Notes: generated by a model not told the origin, from the letters alone. Shown: positions 48,252 through 60,882, counted from the first letter of the stretch. The stretch: DNA of 64,000 nt from Epiperipatus broadwayi (GCA_028023455.1 JAQFVV010006215.1:6681230-6745229); one strand, 5' to 3'. A program made the numbers and translations.

Positions 48252-50222
48252 TGTAACGATATATAAATATGCCATTACATTAATTTACAATAAAAACTTT
48301 AAGTTCGCAAATAAAAATAAATTTATTAAAAATTAAAAGCTAAAAAAATTAAAGAGTTGTTAAACATATATATTCGCACAGATGCAAACTTTAAAAATAT
48401 TTTTTTTAAATTAAAAAAAAAAAAGTATTTGAACGTACTTTTTTATGGAAAAGTACAAGATCGAACCCTAATGAAAATGGTGGATTAGTGACGTTTTGTT
48501 CATTGAATCCAGAGGATGATTATAAAAGGAAAAATATTGAAATTAAGAACAGTTCCAGCTTGATTATGTTTGAGAGGTGTGATAGGACGCACATATCACC
48601 CTCTCTCTATTTTAAAAAATGAAATGACGGTGATACTGGAATGGAACCAGCTAAGGCCACTTCCAGAACATCAGACTGATCTTCCAATGGGGACATTGTG
48701 GGAATTGGTACAAAGAACCATGACTCTTCTACTGTAAGCTATTGAAGTGAACAATTTTAAAATTTAAAAGTAATTAAGAACTTTCGTCAAGATTTGACAA
48801 GTTTAATAAACAAGCTAAATCTAATTTTTGTAAAATGAACTATAATCTGACTTTTGCAAATGAATTATTGTTTTTTTTTCCAATTAAGTTTGCCAAAAAT
48901 CATTTCCATTTTTTTTATTAATATTTATTGTAGAAATTATTAAATGCATTAAATTTAAGTTGGGCATGGATGCTTGCTTAGATTCATTCACATTTAATTA
49001 TGTTTTTGTTTTCATATTTGTTTAAAATATATAGACATTCGGTAAATAATGATATCTTACATTGAATATCTAAAATGTATTTATTCAGATGTCTTTTTAG
49101 TTATTGGTGTCAATGCGGCATCTTATGATGAATGCCATTGGGTTTCTTGTGAATTCTCTCTGCAATTACATCAGTGACTTTATATTTTGATCATTTATGT
49201 TTATTGTGAAATGTTTTTGAGTGTGTAATCTATGTAATCGATCTATGCTCAACATTAAAAACAAACTTTTAGAAAATTCATCTGTGCAAATTTATATAAA
49301 TGTTAAATTTAAGTTGGGCATGAATGGCTATATAGATTTGTAAAGTTATATTAATTAATTAGGGGAGGGTAATCTTAGGTTATTTGTTTCGTAGTTAAAT
49401 TAGATCAATGGATTGGATATATTGGTGTATTTAGTAGATGTAGTATGAGGTTTGCACGTGCAGGATCTCCCTTATATGCTGCACTCCTCGTTTTGTCTAT
49501 GGAAGGGAATAGTAAGACGGAAAAATGCAGTGCCTTGTTATGGAGTTTTTTTTTTAATTGTTCTCCTTGCCATACAGATGTAACATTCCTGTATTGGACA
49601 AGAGTCAATGTCTTCTCTAACCATGCTGTACAGATGTACATTCCTGACAGTATGGTATATATTTATGTTGTTGTATTTTCATGCTACATTGAATACATCA
49701 ATGTATCAGATGGATTGATGCCGGTTTGACTGCGAACTTTTGGCCTAAGGATAAATAAGGGATAAAAAAAATTTTTTCAAATACAATCTATGTAGTCTAT
49801 TCATACTTGACAATCTTAATAAAAAATATTAAATTCATTTGTATGGACAATCTTAAAATTTTAAAATAATAATTTAAATTAAATGATAATATTAAAATGT
49901 AAAATAAATGTTATTCCTCAAATTTAAATGTTTATATATGTGCATAAATAAAAATGTTTGTGTGTTAATTACTGGCAGTGGCTTATTTTATTTTTTTTTT
50001 ATATTTAAAATATTTTCTGATAAGAATCTATATTTATAAATCTCTGCGTCTCAATGAGCTAGTGACATTGGGCTAATGGTTGGAATAAAAATATATGTAA
50101 AATAAGATCTTAACAGCACATATCTCCCTACTCTATAAATTTTCTAGGTTCTAAGTAGCCTAGTGGTGCTCTGTAGTGGCAGATACAGTAAGACTAGCTT
50201 CAATCTTCTCCCCGATCGTTAT
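48252..50222. mobile_element. 1,971-bp insertion with ACTAC target duplication (possible solo LTR)
   Basis: It interrupts the right LTR exactly, flanked by direct repeats ACTAC at 48,247-48,251 and 50,223-50,227. It starts TGTAACGAT and ends ATCGTTAT, so the ends are inverted over TAACGAT. A 5-bp duplication and a TG start fit an LTR retrotransposon solo LTR. The sequence 'aaatttaagttgggcatg' occurs twice, near 48,953 and 49,304. Confidence 0.75.
48425..48737 (+). pseudogene. Unrecognised coding-like fragment with one frameshift
   Basis: Open for 65 codons from 48,425 to a TGA at 48,620, then open in the next frame from ATG 48,624 for 37 codons to TAA 48,735. The shift falls at an A run. The reading has balanced composition (ENGGLVTFCSLNPEDDY; EWNQLRPLPEHQTDLPMGTL) unlike random AT-rich translation. 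I do not recognise the protein; it may belong to the inserted element or be captured host sequence. Confidence 0.4.
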
Positions 50223-50816
50223 ACTACACATACATTTATTATATTTTCAATCACACATATATATTTTATTAACAAGCTCACATTAATGTGTCATTTGCGC
50301 ACATGTATATTTTAATCTAAACTCAACACTAGTTTTAAGATTACTTTTTTTTTCTTTAACTTAAATAAAAAGTGATTTATATTTTTAAACTTTTATCTTC
50401 AACTTTTTCTTTTTTTTTTTCTAATTAATCATTTATCACTTTTATGAACAATATTTTCTTTAAACTAACAACAATAATAAAAAGAATTCTTTACTTATTT
50501 GAAAATCAACTTTTAATTTTCCCCGTAAAACTATGAATTAATAGTTTTTAGCAAAAACTCTGTAAACTTCTTTTATAAACTTTTAACTTGATGTTTCTAA
50601 AGCAAACACCCTCCCCCCTTTTAATTAATTAATTGTAACTTTTATTTTGACTACTACTAATAGAAAAAAAACTCTTTGACTTTTAATTTTTTGCGTTTCG
50701 AAAACAAACTTCAATACAAAACTTAAACTTTTACATACTATTTTTTTTAATGAATAATTTTATTTTAATAATTTTTTAAACAAAATTATTACATGTACCA
50801 ACCACGATATTGCTAC

Positions 50817-51230
50817 TATATATATATTCTATCTCCTAACATCAAATAATTGCAATAAAGTGAAGTCTCCACCATAATACAAATAAACTATGATAATAGA
50901 AATATCAGAATAATCTAATAAGTATTTGGAAATTATTGGAATAAATTTTGTCAATTTCATGCCTATATTCATAAACATTTAATGTTTAGTTATGTCACAG
51001 CAATTATTTAAAATGAATGATAAATATAATTGATCTAAATAAGAAATGTTCCTTTAAATGACTTGTGCTGTTTGACTGACGTTTATGAATATGGTGGCTA
51101 ATTTCCTATTATAAAATTAACAAAAAAATGTCAAAACTCCTTTTTTTTGGGGGGGGGTGTTTTCTTTGTGGATTTAAAGTTCTCAGAAATAAAACCTATT
51201 TCTGTTTTTTTTTTTTTTCATTTGTAATGT
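50817..51230. other. AT-rich DNA, no gene seen
   Basis: Short (ta)n at the element border and a G-tract near 51,150. Nothing else recognised. Confidence 0.5.
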
Positions 51231-51239
51231 ATGATTGAG

Positions 51240-51770
51240 AAGAGGATTATCAATATTCTGAATGTCACCACTGTTTACATCCTCAGGATTTTTTAAATTT
51301 CAGATTATTGGCTTGAATAATACAAAAAAGTAAAAAATGGTTGCTATATGCATAAATGACTTAGATCCAACTTTGATTCTAGTTTTCAGTGACAAAGACA
51401 ATGACCAGAAATGGAACTGGCAACAAAATTTTTATAGCACTATAACAAGTAGTAATCCATCGACTAATCAAAGGCTAAAATAGATGGTTCTATATTAGGA
51501 TGAAGATAACTGTAGTAGTCGTGTTTTTAAGGTTTTTAAATTTTAAATTATTAGCTTGAGTAGAATAAAAGATGTCTGCTAGATATATAAATGCATTAGC
51601 TCCAACTTTGAATCCTAAAATCTTCACTGACAAAGACAAAAGCCGGAAACCAATCTGAATATGTGCATTGTATAACATTATACTATCTGATGTTCATTGA
51701 TTACTAGAGCTTCCAGTAAATAGATCTAGAATAGAATGAAAATAACTGCTCTTGGAAATATATAGGAGGA
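51240..51770 (-). repeat. Two tandem antisense copies of the SINE-like repeat
   Basis: Both contain 'atta.tggcttga.ta.aa', 'tagatccaactttga', 'cactgacaaagacaa' and a match to 'catt.gattac'. These are complements of the family at 25,830-26,540 and 63,690-63,830. Confidence 0.6.
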
Positions 51771-51791
51771 TCATGTGATGTTGTTAGTACC

Positions 51792-52735
51792 ATGTTTCCC
51801 TGAAAATAAGACAACCAGAAAATAAGCCCTAGCATGATTTTTTTCAGGATGTTTATAATATAAGCTCTACTTCAAATATAAGTCCTAGTTAAGATTGTCA
51901 GCCTGTTCAAACACACGATGAATGTTTTGAATTATAAAGTGATAAATAAACAATATTATTGATATTAATTCTTTAAATAAATGGTAATATAAAATTATGA
52001 TTCTTTTGTATTTTGCCATAGATCATTTTCAACAAACCTAATTCTACCTGTATAGAGAAACAACTTACCTGCTACAAATCAGTATATCGGACAATTTATA
52101 ATTTCATTTATACTTTATTTTTAGGTACATATTTATATTTAATTCTTAGATTTAAAATGCTTAATTTAGTTTTAGAATTTCATCGTGGTAGCTTTTAAAT
52201 ATTCAAAATAAAAGAAAAATTAATTTGATTTCTTAAACTTTCGTTTTCCTCCTAAAGATTATAAATAATGGAAGTGATTTTAATAATGAATGTTTAGCTT
52301 AAATTAAATTATCAAGCTTTCTCCTAAAGAAAACTTATAAAATATAAAAACATTTTCAGAATTTTTGTGCTTGCATTTTTTTTTGTGTTGCTTTTGTGTG
52401 GATAAACCATTCTTAACTGTAATCATCATTTTTGTTACCACTTCTGTCTTGCAAGTCTTCAATTAACACTTGATTTATTGGTAAATTTAAACTATATTCT
52501 AATTGTCAGATAAGATGAGTGTAAAAAGAAATTCTGGCTAGTACAGGAAAGAAATTGGTGATGGGAGATCCCAGGTTAAAAATCTTACAGCTTTCTGTAA
52601 AGAGAAATATTTGAATAAGTGTGCATTTTTGTATTTGAGTAAATATAGATTTCTGTACACGAAAAAATAAGACATCACCTGAAAATAAGTACTATGGCAA
52701 ATTTTAGAAGACAGTAATAATGGGGGGGGGGGGCA
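51792..52735. mobile_element. Probable non-autonomous DNA transposon with 'gaaaataag' ends
   Basis: The left end 'atgtttccctgaaaataaga' with 'gaaaataagccctagcatga' and the right part with 'aaaataagacatcacctgaa' resemble a DNA transposon terminus I remember from many animal genomes ('cccgaaaataag'). No transposase frame remains between them. Superfamily not assigned; the right limit is placed at the G-tract. Confidence 0.45.
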
Positions 52736-54050
52736 AATACGATTAAGAAAACGTTTACAAATTGGTTTACTTTAAACATGGATAATAATCAAATAATTTT
52801 CTAAAAATAGATTTTTTTTTTATAATGATGAGTGAGAACCTTATTTTTAACTATCTCAGTCTATCTTTAAGCATTCTAAATACATGTACAGAACAGTACA
52901 CAAGTTGTTATAGATAAATGAAGGAAAATTCAGTTTACTAATTCATTTTTAAATGCAATTAAATCAATTTAATTTTTAGTTGTTTTTTTTTTTTTTTTAA
53001 ATGTATATGTATATTTAAGCTTTTTTTTACACTTGTCTGTATTCCCCTATTTCAAGCATATATATATATATATGGAAACTATTGGGGTTATTTGAAGGCT
53101 AGTAAGTATTTAAAATAAAAAAACAAAAGCTATATTATTGATAATAATAAAAAATTATTTAAAGTATAGTTAATAAAGAGTGGCAATTTGTATTGGCTAT
53201 AGGTAAATAACCTAGTCAATATGTGATGTGTGTACATGTTATAATAGATAATTATATTTTAAAAATATATACATCAATATTAAAATATTTTATAAAATTA
53301 ATATTGTTGTTACTTAGTGTCTAGAATAAATAAAAAATATGTTCTAGATTATGAAATAATTATTATTACAATTTATAAAAATATTTTTCTTTGTATTATT
53401 TTTATTTATGTAAATAAGTTGATTTATAAGAACACTCAGGAAAAGTAATAAAAGTTTGTTGAAATAATTCCCTGCTTTAAAAAAGCACAATTTTGGATAA
53501 AAATAGGTACAAAGAATATATTGAACTGAATAAAGTATTTTTCAAATCTGTTTTAAAAATGAAATGTGTAATAATCATAAGTTTTAAGTTATCAGAAATC
53601 AATACATGAATTGCTAAATTAATAAGTTAAAGGAAGATTTTTGTTCCTCATTTGCTATAGAATTTTTCAAAAGATCAGATGAAGGAATTAACTTTAAATA
53701 ATTAAATTATACAACACAAATTTCTCTCTTCAAAATTAATGGAGCAGCTTAATGTGAAATAATAATTGTATAACACAAGTCTCTCTGTGAAATTAATGAA
53801 AATCATAGCATGGGAAGTGTAGTATTAAAAATATAACATGGAATAAGTATTGTATAATACAAATCTTTCTTCAAAATTAATGAATATATCACAATTTACA
53901 ATATTTTTGATCAACAAGGAAGCAAAAGAATAGAAAAATATTGTTCAAAGTTAGATATTGAAAATTAATATTTATTAATAATTTTACTTCATTATTATTT
54001 CATCAGCTTTAAGAGATTACCGGTGGGTCCTGAAGAAACAAATATCTGAA
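52736..54050. other. AT-rich DNA with a minor short tandem repeat
   Basis: Three diverged copies of 'tataacacaa.tctctctt.aaattaatg' lie between 53,700 and 53,885. No gene seen. Confidence 0.5.
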
Positions 54051-54060
54051 AGCAATCAAC

Positions 54061-55115
54061 TGAAAATCTGATAATGGAATGCCGAAATCCCTTGTTGATG
54101 CCAATATTATTGTCACGTTCATGTTGAATTTAAATCACTCAATCCCTTGTGTATAGGATCTTATCCATTTAAATACACAAAAGAGGGATGATCCGGATAC
54201 AGGCTGGATCCATAATATTTGAATACAAGTATAATTTATATACTTTGAGTTTAGGTGTAATCATAGGGAATTTGAACACAGCAGACTTTCAAGCTCCCTT
54301 TAGCTATCCACCCTATCTTATACAAGGGATACAATGCCTACACACATGTGAAAAGGATAAATGACCTCCAATATATGTATTTTATATTTGGGTGTTTCAT
54401 CATCAGATTTTTGGTGGTATGGATGGCTGAAGAGTTGGAGGCTGGAGTAGATTAAAGCCTGTTCATTAAAGTTTGAAGATTTGCTATCTTAATATAAACT
54501 GAGCACTGATTATATATGTGTGGGAGATAATGATCTGGATCAATTAATGAGCACTGATTCAGCACAAAATATGTATATTGTAGATCATTTATCTTTTTAA
54601 GTATGTGGTCATGTGGATCATGGATAGCTGAAGGGAGCTTGAAACTTTGTGTTCAAATTCCCCATAATTACATCTAAACACAAGTATATAAATTATAATT
54701 GTATTCAAGTATTACAGATTCAGTCTGTATTCTGCCCATCCCTCTTCTATGTATATAAATGGACAAGGTTCTATATATGAGTGGTCAGAGTGACATAATA
54801 AAGTCAACATTGGCATGACAATAATATTGACATCAACAAGGGATTTGGACATTCCATCATCAGATTTTCAGTGGTATGGATGGCTGAAGAGTTGTAGAGT
54901 TGATTGAAGCCTGTCCATTAAAGTTTGAAGATTTGCTATCTTAATATAAACCGAGCACTGATTTTATGTGTGTAAGAAATGATGATCTGGACCAACTGAT
55001 GAGTACTGGTCCAACATGAAATATGTATATTGATCATTTATCTTTTTCATTTGTATGTAGACATGTGTATCGGTTGTATGAGATAGAGTGGATAGCTGAA
55101 GAGAGCTTGAAAGTC
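54061..55115. repeat. Composite inverted and direct repeat cluster
   Basis: Inverted arms 54,061-54,310 and 54,622-54,872 share 'aaatccctt.ttgatg' / 'catcaacaagggattt' and 'caagctcccttt.agctatcca'. Direct units 54,397-54,660 and 54,855-55,115 share 'catcatcagattttt.ggtggtatggatgg' and 'gaagatttgctatcttaata'. The 'gatgatctgga..aa.tgatgagtac' part is shared with the element at 60,333-60,882. Confidence 0.75.
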
Positions 55116-56040
55116 TGGGTTCAAATCTCTTATAATTATATATATATAGAAATTTATGATAATATGAATGAATGTATTTCAGTCATCCACAGTAGATTCA
55201 ATTGGAAATATATACATATAAAATTGTTGGTGCAATATTCAAGGTGGAGCATATCAGCTACTATGTAAAAATATTGAAGAATTTGTTAAATTATTAAAAT
55301 TAAAGTTTATATCAAAATTAAACTAAATGCGATAAAAATAATTAATGATTATGTAGTTATTGAAAGATGATTATTGTAAATAGGTGCATTCTAGACATTT
55401 TCAATCCTTATGGCAAATTTGTATAATATACATGACCGATTTTATGTCTATTGGGCTTCTTGCTCTTAAATAAGCATTATTTCTAAAAGAGCTCCATACA
55501 GCTTTGAGAGAAAAAAAATTGTCTGAGTTGAAAACTTTTTCCTAATTGAAGAAAAATATTCAAACAAATTGTTTATATGAATATTGAAACTAAAAAAAAA
55601 CAATAATCCTTACCTGATAATCTAATTTGTTTAGAATAATTAATAAAAATGAATAATTTTTAAAAAGATATAATAAAATTTAATTTCTTTCTATTATAAT
55701 TTTTCTATTTTTAGAATTTAATAAAGTTTCAAAGTAATTTTATATTTTATAAAAATGTCTAAATGTGGGAAATTATTTTTATAGGAAAATTTTTTTTTTC
55801 ATGTTTAAACATTTTTTTACAATTTATTTTTTTCATGCAGATGGAAAATTTAATGTTTGTAAAAGATAATTTATAAAGTATTGTAAAAAATAAATAAAAT
55901 ATTCATAAGCAAATTCACTAACCACCAAATATTATTTTTTAAAAAAACATAGTGAAAATAAATTAATATATATATATGTGCTGTATGCACAGATAATGAA
56001 GCTAGAAAATATATGTTTAAAAGCAAAATTTTACTAAAAT
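55116..56040. other. AT-rich DNA, no gene seen
   Basis: No recognised feature. Confidence 0.5.
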
Positions 56041-56049
56041 ATAAAACTT

Positions 56050-56354
56050 AAATTATAGAGTTTATCGCTTTCAAGAGACTGCTTGCTCTCATACTCATAG
56101 CTGCTGTTGTTATAACTGCTTTGTAGAAATGGAAGTAGAAGTTTATGCAAATTGATGCAAATGAGTTATAACTGCCATTTCCGCGACAGTGCAAAGCATG
56201 CTTCTCTTATTTTGATGGACTTGGAGTCACTAGCTATATGAAACGCCTCTCTAATCTTGCATTGGGCATCATGTCTTGTGGAGCACCTGACATTGGCAGA
56301 GGTGGATTTAAATTTATGGTCTGATGCTCTTTCGTGTTCACAGAAGATAACCAT
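56050..56354 (-). pseudogene. Second Penelope-like element fragment (GIY-YIG C-terminal end)
   Basis: A 62-codon minus-strand frame ends 'CKIREAFHIASDSKSIKIREACFALSRKWQL'-like residues that align with the last ~45 residues of the Penelope copy at 38,617 (catalytic Glu in IREAF corresponds to IKEAF; terminal SRKW to SKKW). The downstream 'gtttatcgctt' and 'ctcatactcatagc' also match that copy's 3' end. Upstream sequence is lost, so only the tail survives. Confidence 0.75.
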
Positions 56355-56359
56355 TAATC

Positions 56360-57120
56360 ATAAACTTAAGGATGAGGATTGAAACCAGTGTTAATAATTT
56401 TCTTATTATCTTTGCACTTTGTAGAGATAAAAAGAAAAATTCTACTTAGTAATACTTGTTAAAGTGTCTCATGATTTAAATTTACTATTTGCAACAATTG
56501 GTAAAAGTTGTTTTAAGAGATTCTTCATTTAACTCTGGATATGAATTTTTGGGTTTTGAGATTGAAGATTGAAAGATACATAACTAGTGTTTCCTGGTTA
56601 CATTTTTTGTAGACGTAAATTACTATAAAATTAGTACAATAAATCATTATGAAAATTAATGAAAAAATTAAGTAAATTATTTTTTTCCTTGAAAATGTGT
56701 ATAAAAAAGAATGTGTTTTATATGCTGTTCCATCCTATATGCTGGGAAATATGGTACATTAAATATAATTATACATAATAATTTTCATAATAACTTTTAT
56801 TATATCTTAAGATGCACCATAATGTTTGAGATATATGGATTGTTCATAGCTAACTTTATTTTATAGTGATTTCATATAAAGAATGCTTTGTTGCATTGTA
56901 ATGCAAATAAAGAAATGAAAATAATAATAATAAATACAATTAAAAGATGTTCATTAGTTGCTTTTAGTTGATATAAAAAATATTGAATTTTATGAAAGGG
57001 AATTGATGATCTGGCTTAATGTTATATGAGATAATGTATTTGAAAAAAGATCTTAGCAAAAAAAAAATTCAAAGAGAAAATGGAAGAAAGTATATGGATT
57101 GCAATAAATCTATTACCTTT
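56360..57120. other. AT-rich DNA, no gene seen
   Basis: No recognised feature. Confidence 0.5.
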
Positions 57121-57124
57121 CTGC

Positions 57125-57180
57125 ATCCATTTATTACTCTGGCTTGCACTGAGTGGTGCTACTGTATGGAGAGTTTTGCC
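57125..57180 (-). repeat. Fragment of the hairpin-forming dispersed repeat
   Basis: Contains 'tccatttattactctgg' and 'ctactgtatggagagttttgcc', matching the right arm of the element at 10,719-10,970. Confidence 0.85.
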
Positions 57181-57800
57181 TCTCTGTAAGTAGATAGATT
57201 GGTTAAGTTTTTGTATAAAGGAAATGAACAGTTGTGTTAAAGTTTTTAGCTAAAATGGCAATTATGAATGATGATAGGACATTGAATAAAATTTTTAATT
57301 GATAATTTGAAAATGGAGACTTACGGTCATTTTTTGATTGCAAAAAAATGTTTTAGACATATGTAATTGTAGAGTTTGTGATAGGAAAATAAATAAGATA
57401 TTTGTTAATAAAGAGAAAATACAGAAAAAAATGTAAAGAATAAAAATGTCTTGTGATTATATGAAATGGACAATTTTTAAAAAAAAATAATTTTTTATTA
57501 CATAGTTATATTTATTTATAAGATTTTCTCAAGTCCTGTCCATTTTCAAATAGAAGATTTTTGTTTTCTTTCTTGTTTTTGTAAAACTTCACTTGGCTCC
57601 CATAAATTTTTATATTCCATAATTTAATTCAAAATTCACAAATTTATAGGGAATTTATCAAATAAATAAAAATCAATAAGTCTCTTTTTTTACAATTCTT
57701 TTGCTTTATGCTTTAAATGAACTTGAATCTTGGCTTATAAAATCATTTCATTTACTTCTAAGTTATAATCTCAGGAACATATATTATGACTGAATATACT

Positions 57801-58650
57801 AGGGGGACCCAAAAATGATCACAATTGTTCTCCAGTATGTTCACCTGTTATTGTATAAACTTTTGCTGTTGCATACCTCCTGGGTGACCCTTTTGCCTCA
57901 ATCTTCTAAATTATGTTACCATGTGAAATCATGGTGACACATAGGACAATTTTTTTGTAAAGTGTGTTTTGTGTATTTGGTAATTTTTTGTAATGGCAGA
58001 AAAGTTGGAATAATGTGAAATTCATCTTTTAGAGGAAATGGCAAAGAAAACAGTTGTAATGCTTGAAACAGATTACAATAAAGCTGTTTTGAGGAAAACA
58101 AATTTACGAATAATTTCACCATGTCCCCAAAAATTGTGAATAAAGTCCAATGTCAAGATAATATTGATATTTTTTATTGATACAAATAGCATTTATCTCT
58201 CAAAATTAGTTATTAATGGTCAGATGTTTTAATCTACAAATTCTGAAACATTTGCATCATCCTGTTTTGTAGCAAAGTGAGAAGTGCAAGCTTCACCATG
58301 ACAATACTTCTGCACACAGTCTTGGATCTGAAACAACTTTTAATTAAATTCAACATGACTCAATTTATCTATCAGTCATATTCGCTAATCTCTAATCATG
58401 TGATTTCTTTTTATTCTCTTGAATGAAAAAATAACTTTTTTTTTTTGCTGACTTAGAAGTCATGAAAAAAAAAGCCACAGGCATTAAAAGTCTTCACTTT
58501 GTATTTCCGGACCATTTTGAAAAGTGAAAAACATTTAGACTAGGGTATTGTATTAAATAGACTGTTGTTTGAAAGTGATTAAATTTATAACACTTAAAGA
58601 CAAATAAACATTTTTTTTTATAAAATTCCAGTTATTTTTGGTCCATCCTT
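57801..58650 (+). mobile_element. Degenerate mariner (Tc1/mariner) transposon
   Basis: Left end 'gggggacccaaaaatga' and right end 'tatttttggtccatcctt' are imperfect inverted repeats in the style of mariner termini, next to TA on the left. The ~850 bp between holds a shattered plus-strand transposase: 'KKTVVMLETDY' (N-terminal), 'SNVKIILIFFID' (first Asp region), 'KCKLHHDNTSAHS' (second Asp, HDNAxxH motif), a damaged region for the third Asp, and 'IKSLHF' near the C-terminus. Many stops; long dead. Confidence 0.8.
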
Positions 58651-60280
58651 GCATGTGAGATAGTGGCTGGATAATTCTAGAGCAGACTGTTTATAAACTA
58701 GATAAAAGATGAATATATGGGACAACATGAGAGATTATAAAATGGAAAAGTTATAACTTTGAAATGTGATGTTGTGGAGAGCAAGAAATATTTGATAGTG
58801 AGATATTGAAAGAATCAATTTTGGAAAAATTAATAGAGATGGAAGTTTAAAGAAGGACATTAGACATGTATTGTGCTTAAATATAAGACAGGGAAAGGGA
58901 GATCAAAACATTGTGATGACTAGCATTTTTGATTTGATGAAGAGGGAATGACTTCATAAGAAAGCAGTTTGTTTCAAATACTGGTAGATTAGCGTTAATC
59001 CAAATGCTACTAATTCAAAAACTTTTATTTTAATAAAATTGTGAAATATTATTTTGATTTATTGTTTTAATTATAGCTACATAAATATTATGTACTAATG
59101 CAAGAGTATTCTGTATTTTCAAGTATTATATTATTATTAATAAAACAACTATATAGTTTACAATAAATATTTTAATACATATATCTGTAAATAGTAAAAT
59201 TAATATTTATTTATATTTTTAGCAGAGATTGTGTTTATAATGAGACGGGGAGATGTTTATTGTTAAAATCTGAAAAATTTACAAATCCAGAAAATCCCAA
59301 GAAATGGAATTTCAGATTGATGATAGTCTATCTGCATTTAAATTCAATATAATTGTACTTTAGAAATTGTAATTATTGCTCAATCTTATGTTTCAAACAT
59401 ACGATTGTAGACATTGGTAAAATATAAATATACTGATTAATATTTATTTTCGTATTTAAGAACTTTGCTTAAAAATTAATTTATATAATAAGTTTGTATA
59501 AATATATGTATATATGGAAATAGTATATAAATATATGTATATATGAAAATAGTATGTGTGAAAACACATACTTAAAATTCCATTTTTATTATTCTTACCA
59601 TTATTTTTATTTTATTTTTTAATATATTTATAAATGATAATAAAAAAAAATTAATAAAATATTCATTTATTTTAATAGACATCAACATTTTTATCTGATA
59701 TCAATATTCTTTTGAGGCAGAGATGAATTTTAAAAAAGGTATTATTTCACTGCTTACTAATGATTTATTATAATATTGACTAGCCAACTGTAATAAATAA
59801 TTTTTTTATTTTATTAAACGAAAAGTTATTATTAAGTTTCACTGGAGCCCCTATTATAAAGTCCTTTTGTGGATGATATTGATTTGTAGATAAAAGCCCA
59901 TGCTCTGTTTATTTATAATCCTGTAACAGTGGTGTTGCTGCAATTATTCATAAATAAAAATATTTAAAACATATATATATATGTATAAATCTTAAATATT
60001 ATTTTTTAATATTGGTATATTGAATATTATAGAATTTATTCCAGAGTTTTTGTTTATAAACATATATAATATCTATAACACATGACAATTTAAAAATTAG
60101 TACATTATACTCATTCTTAATAATTAATAAATATATAGAATAATATTACGCTGAGAATTAAAACAAAAAGCTGTCATAAGCAGGTTTTTGGGGGGAATGT
60201 TTGTTAATATTTTGTTTAATATGGAGGTTATTTAATATATTTGCTTATTTTTTGTTTATCACTGAATTAACAAAGGGTTA
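58651..60280. other. AT-rich DNA, no gene seen
   Basis: A 28-bp direct repeat 'tatataaatatatgtatata' occurs twice near 59,500-59,560. Nothing else recognised. Confidence 0.5.
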
Positions 60281-60332
60281 AATAATAATATTTCTGTAAT
60301 GCAATTTTCATTAAATCATTCTCACACAAGGA

Positions 60333-60882
60333 CAAAACTGGTTTTTATCCTCTTGACATCTTGTAGAGGGATGTGATCATAGATATGACCAAAGATGTGA
60401 AAAATGTGTATGATTCTCAAGATGCACATTTCATGCTGAACTAGCACTCATCAGTTGGCTCAGATCACAATTTCTTATACATTTCTTTATCATTCTTCAG
60501 TATATATAGATAGCCAAATACTACAGTTTAATTGATGTGTCAAATTTACTGTCCTCACAATTTTGACACAAACCACCTGATGGAAGTATATTAATAGTTT
60601 GTCATTCATTAGTTTAGAGATTAACCACTTAATGAATAATATTTCTGTAATATAAGTTGTGAGGATAGTATGTTTGAAACATCAATTAAACCATAGTAAT
60701 TGACTATCTATATATATAAAGAACAATGATAAAGGTATGTTGTAAGAGATTATGATTTAGGCTAACTGATGAATGCAGGTTCAGCACAAAATGTGCATCT
60801 TAGAGATCATACATCTTTTTCATGTATTGTTTATGATTACACCCCTCCATTAAGGTGTTAAAGGTGAATAGAAATCAGTTCC
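60333..60882. repeat. Palindromic short element (~550 bp)
   Basis: Left arm (60,333-60,570) and right arm (60,653-60,882) are inverted copies sharing 'aagatgcacattt'/'aaaatgtgcatctt', 'ctgaac.agca.tcatcagtt', 'atagatagtc' and 'gtcctcacaa'. Weaker inverted similarity ('taatatttctgtaat') extends outside. Related to the repeats at 54,061-55,115. Confidence 0.75.

Larger units (their letters stand above)
42814..50816 (-). mobile_element. Non-autonomous LTR retrotransposon with 1.9-kb LTRs (gag-only, LARD-like)
   Basis: Two long direct repeats (42,814-44,746, and 46,932-50,816 when the 48,252-50,222 insertion is removed) flank a 2.2-kb internal region. LTR1 has ends TGTACC / GGTACA. A primer binding site next to the right LTR fixes minus orientation. 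The internal region encodes no protease, RT or integrase that I can recognise. Flanks on both sides are (ta)n, fitting insertion into a TA microsatellite. Confidence 0.82.
46932..50816 (-). repeat. Right (5') LTR, interrupted by a 1.97-kb insertion
   Basis: Left piece 46,932-48,251 and right piece from about 50,228 to 50,816 match LTR1 on either side of the insertion. Its outer end reads gatattgctact where LTR1 has gatattggtaca. Confidence 0.82.

Noticed and set aside
49405-49729. 78- and 94-codon frames on opposite strands
   Set aside because: No known domain and mutually antisense; they lie in the 1.97-kb insertion, and composition does not favour either.
57916-58122. 68-codon minus-strand frame
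   Set aside because: Antisense shadow of the degraded mariner transposase.
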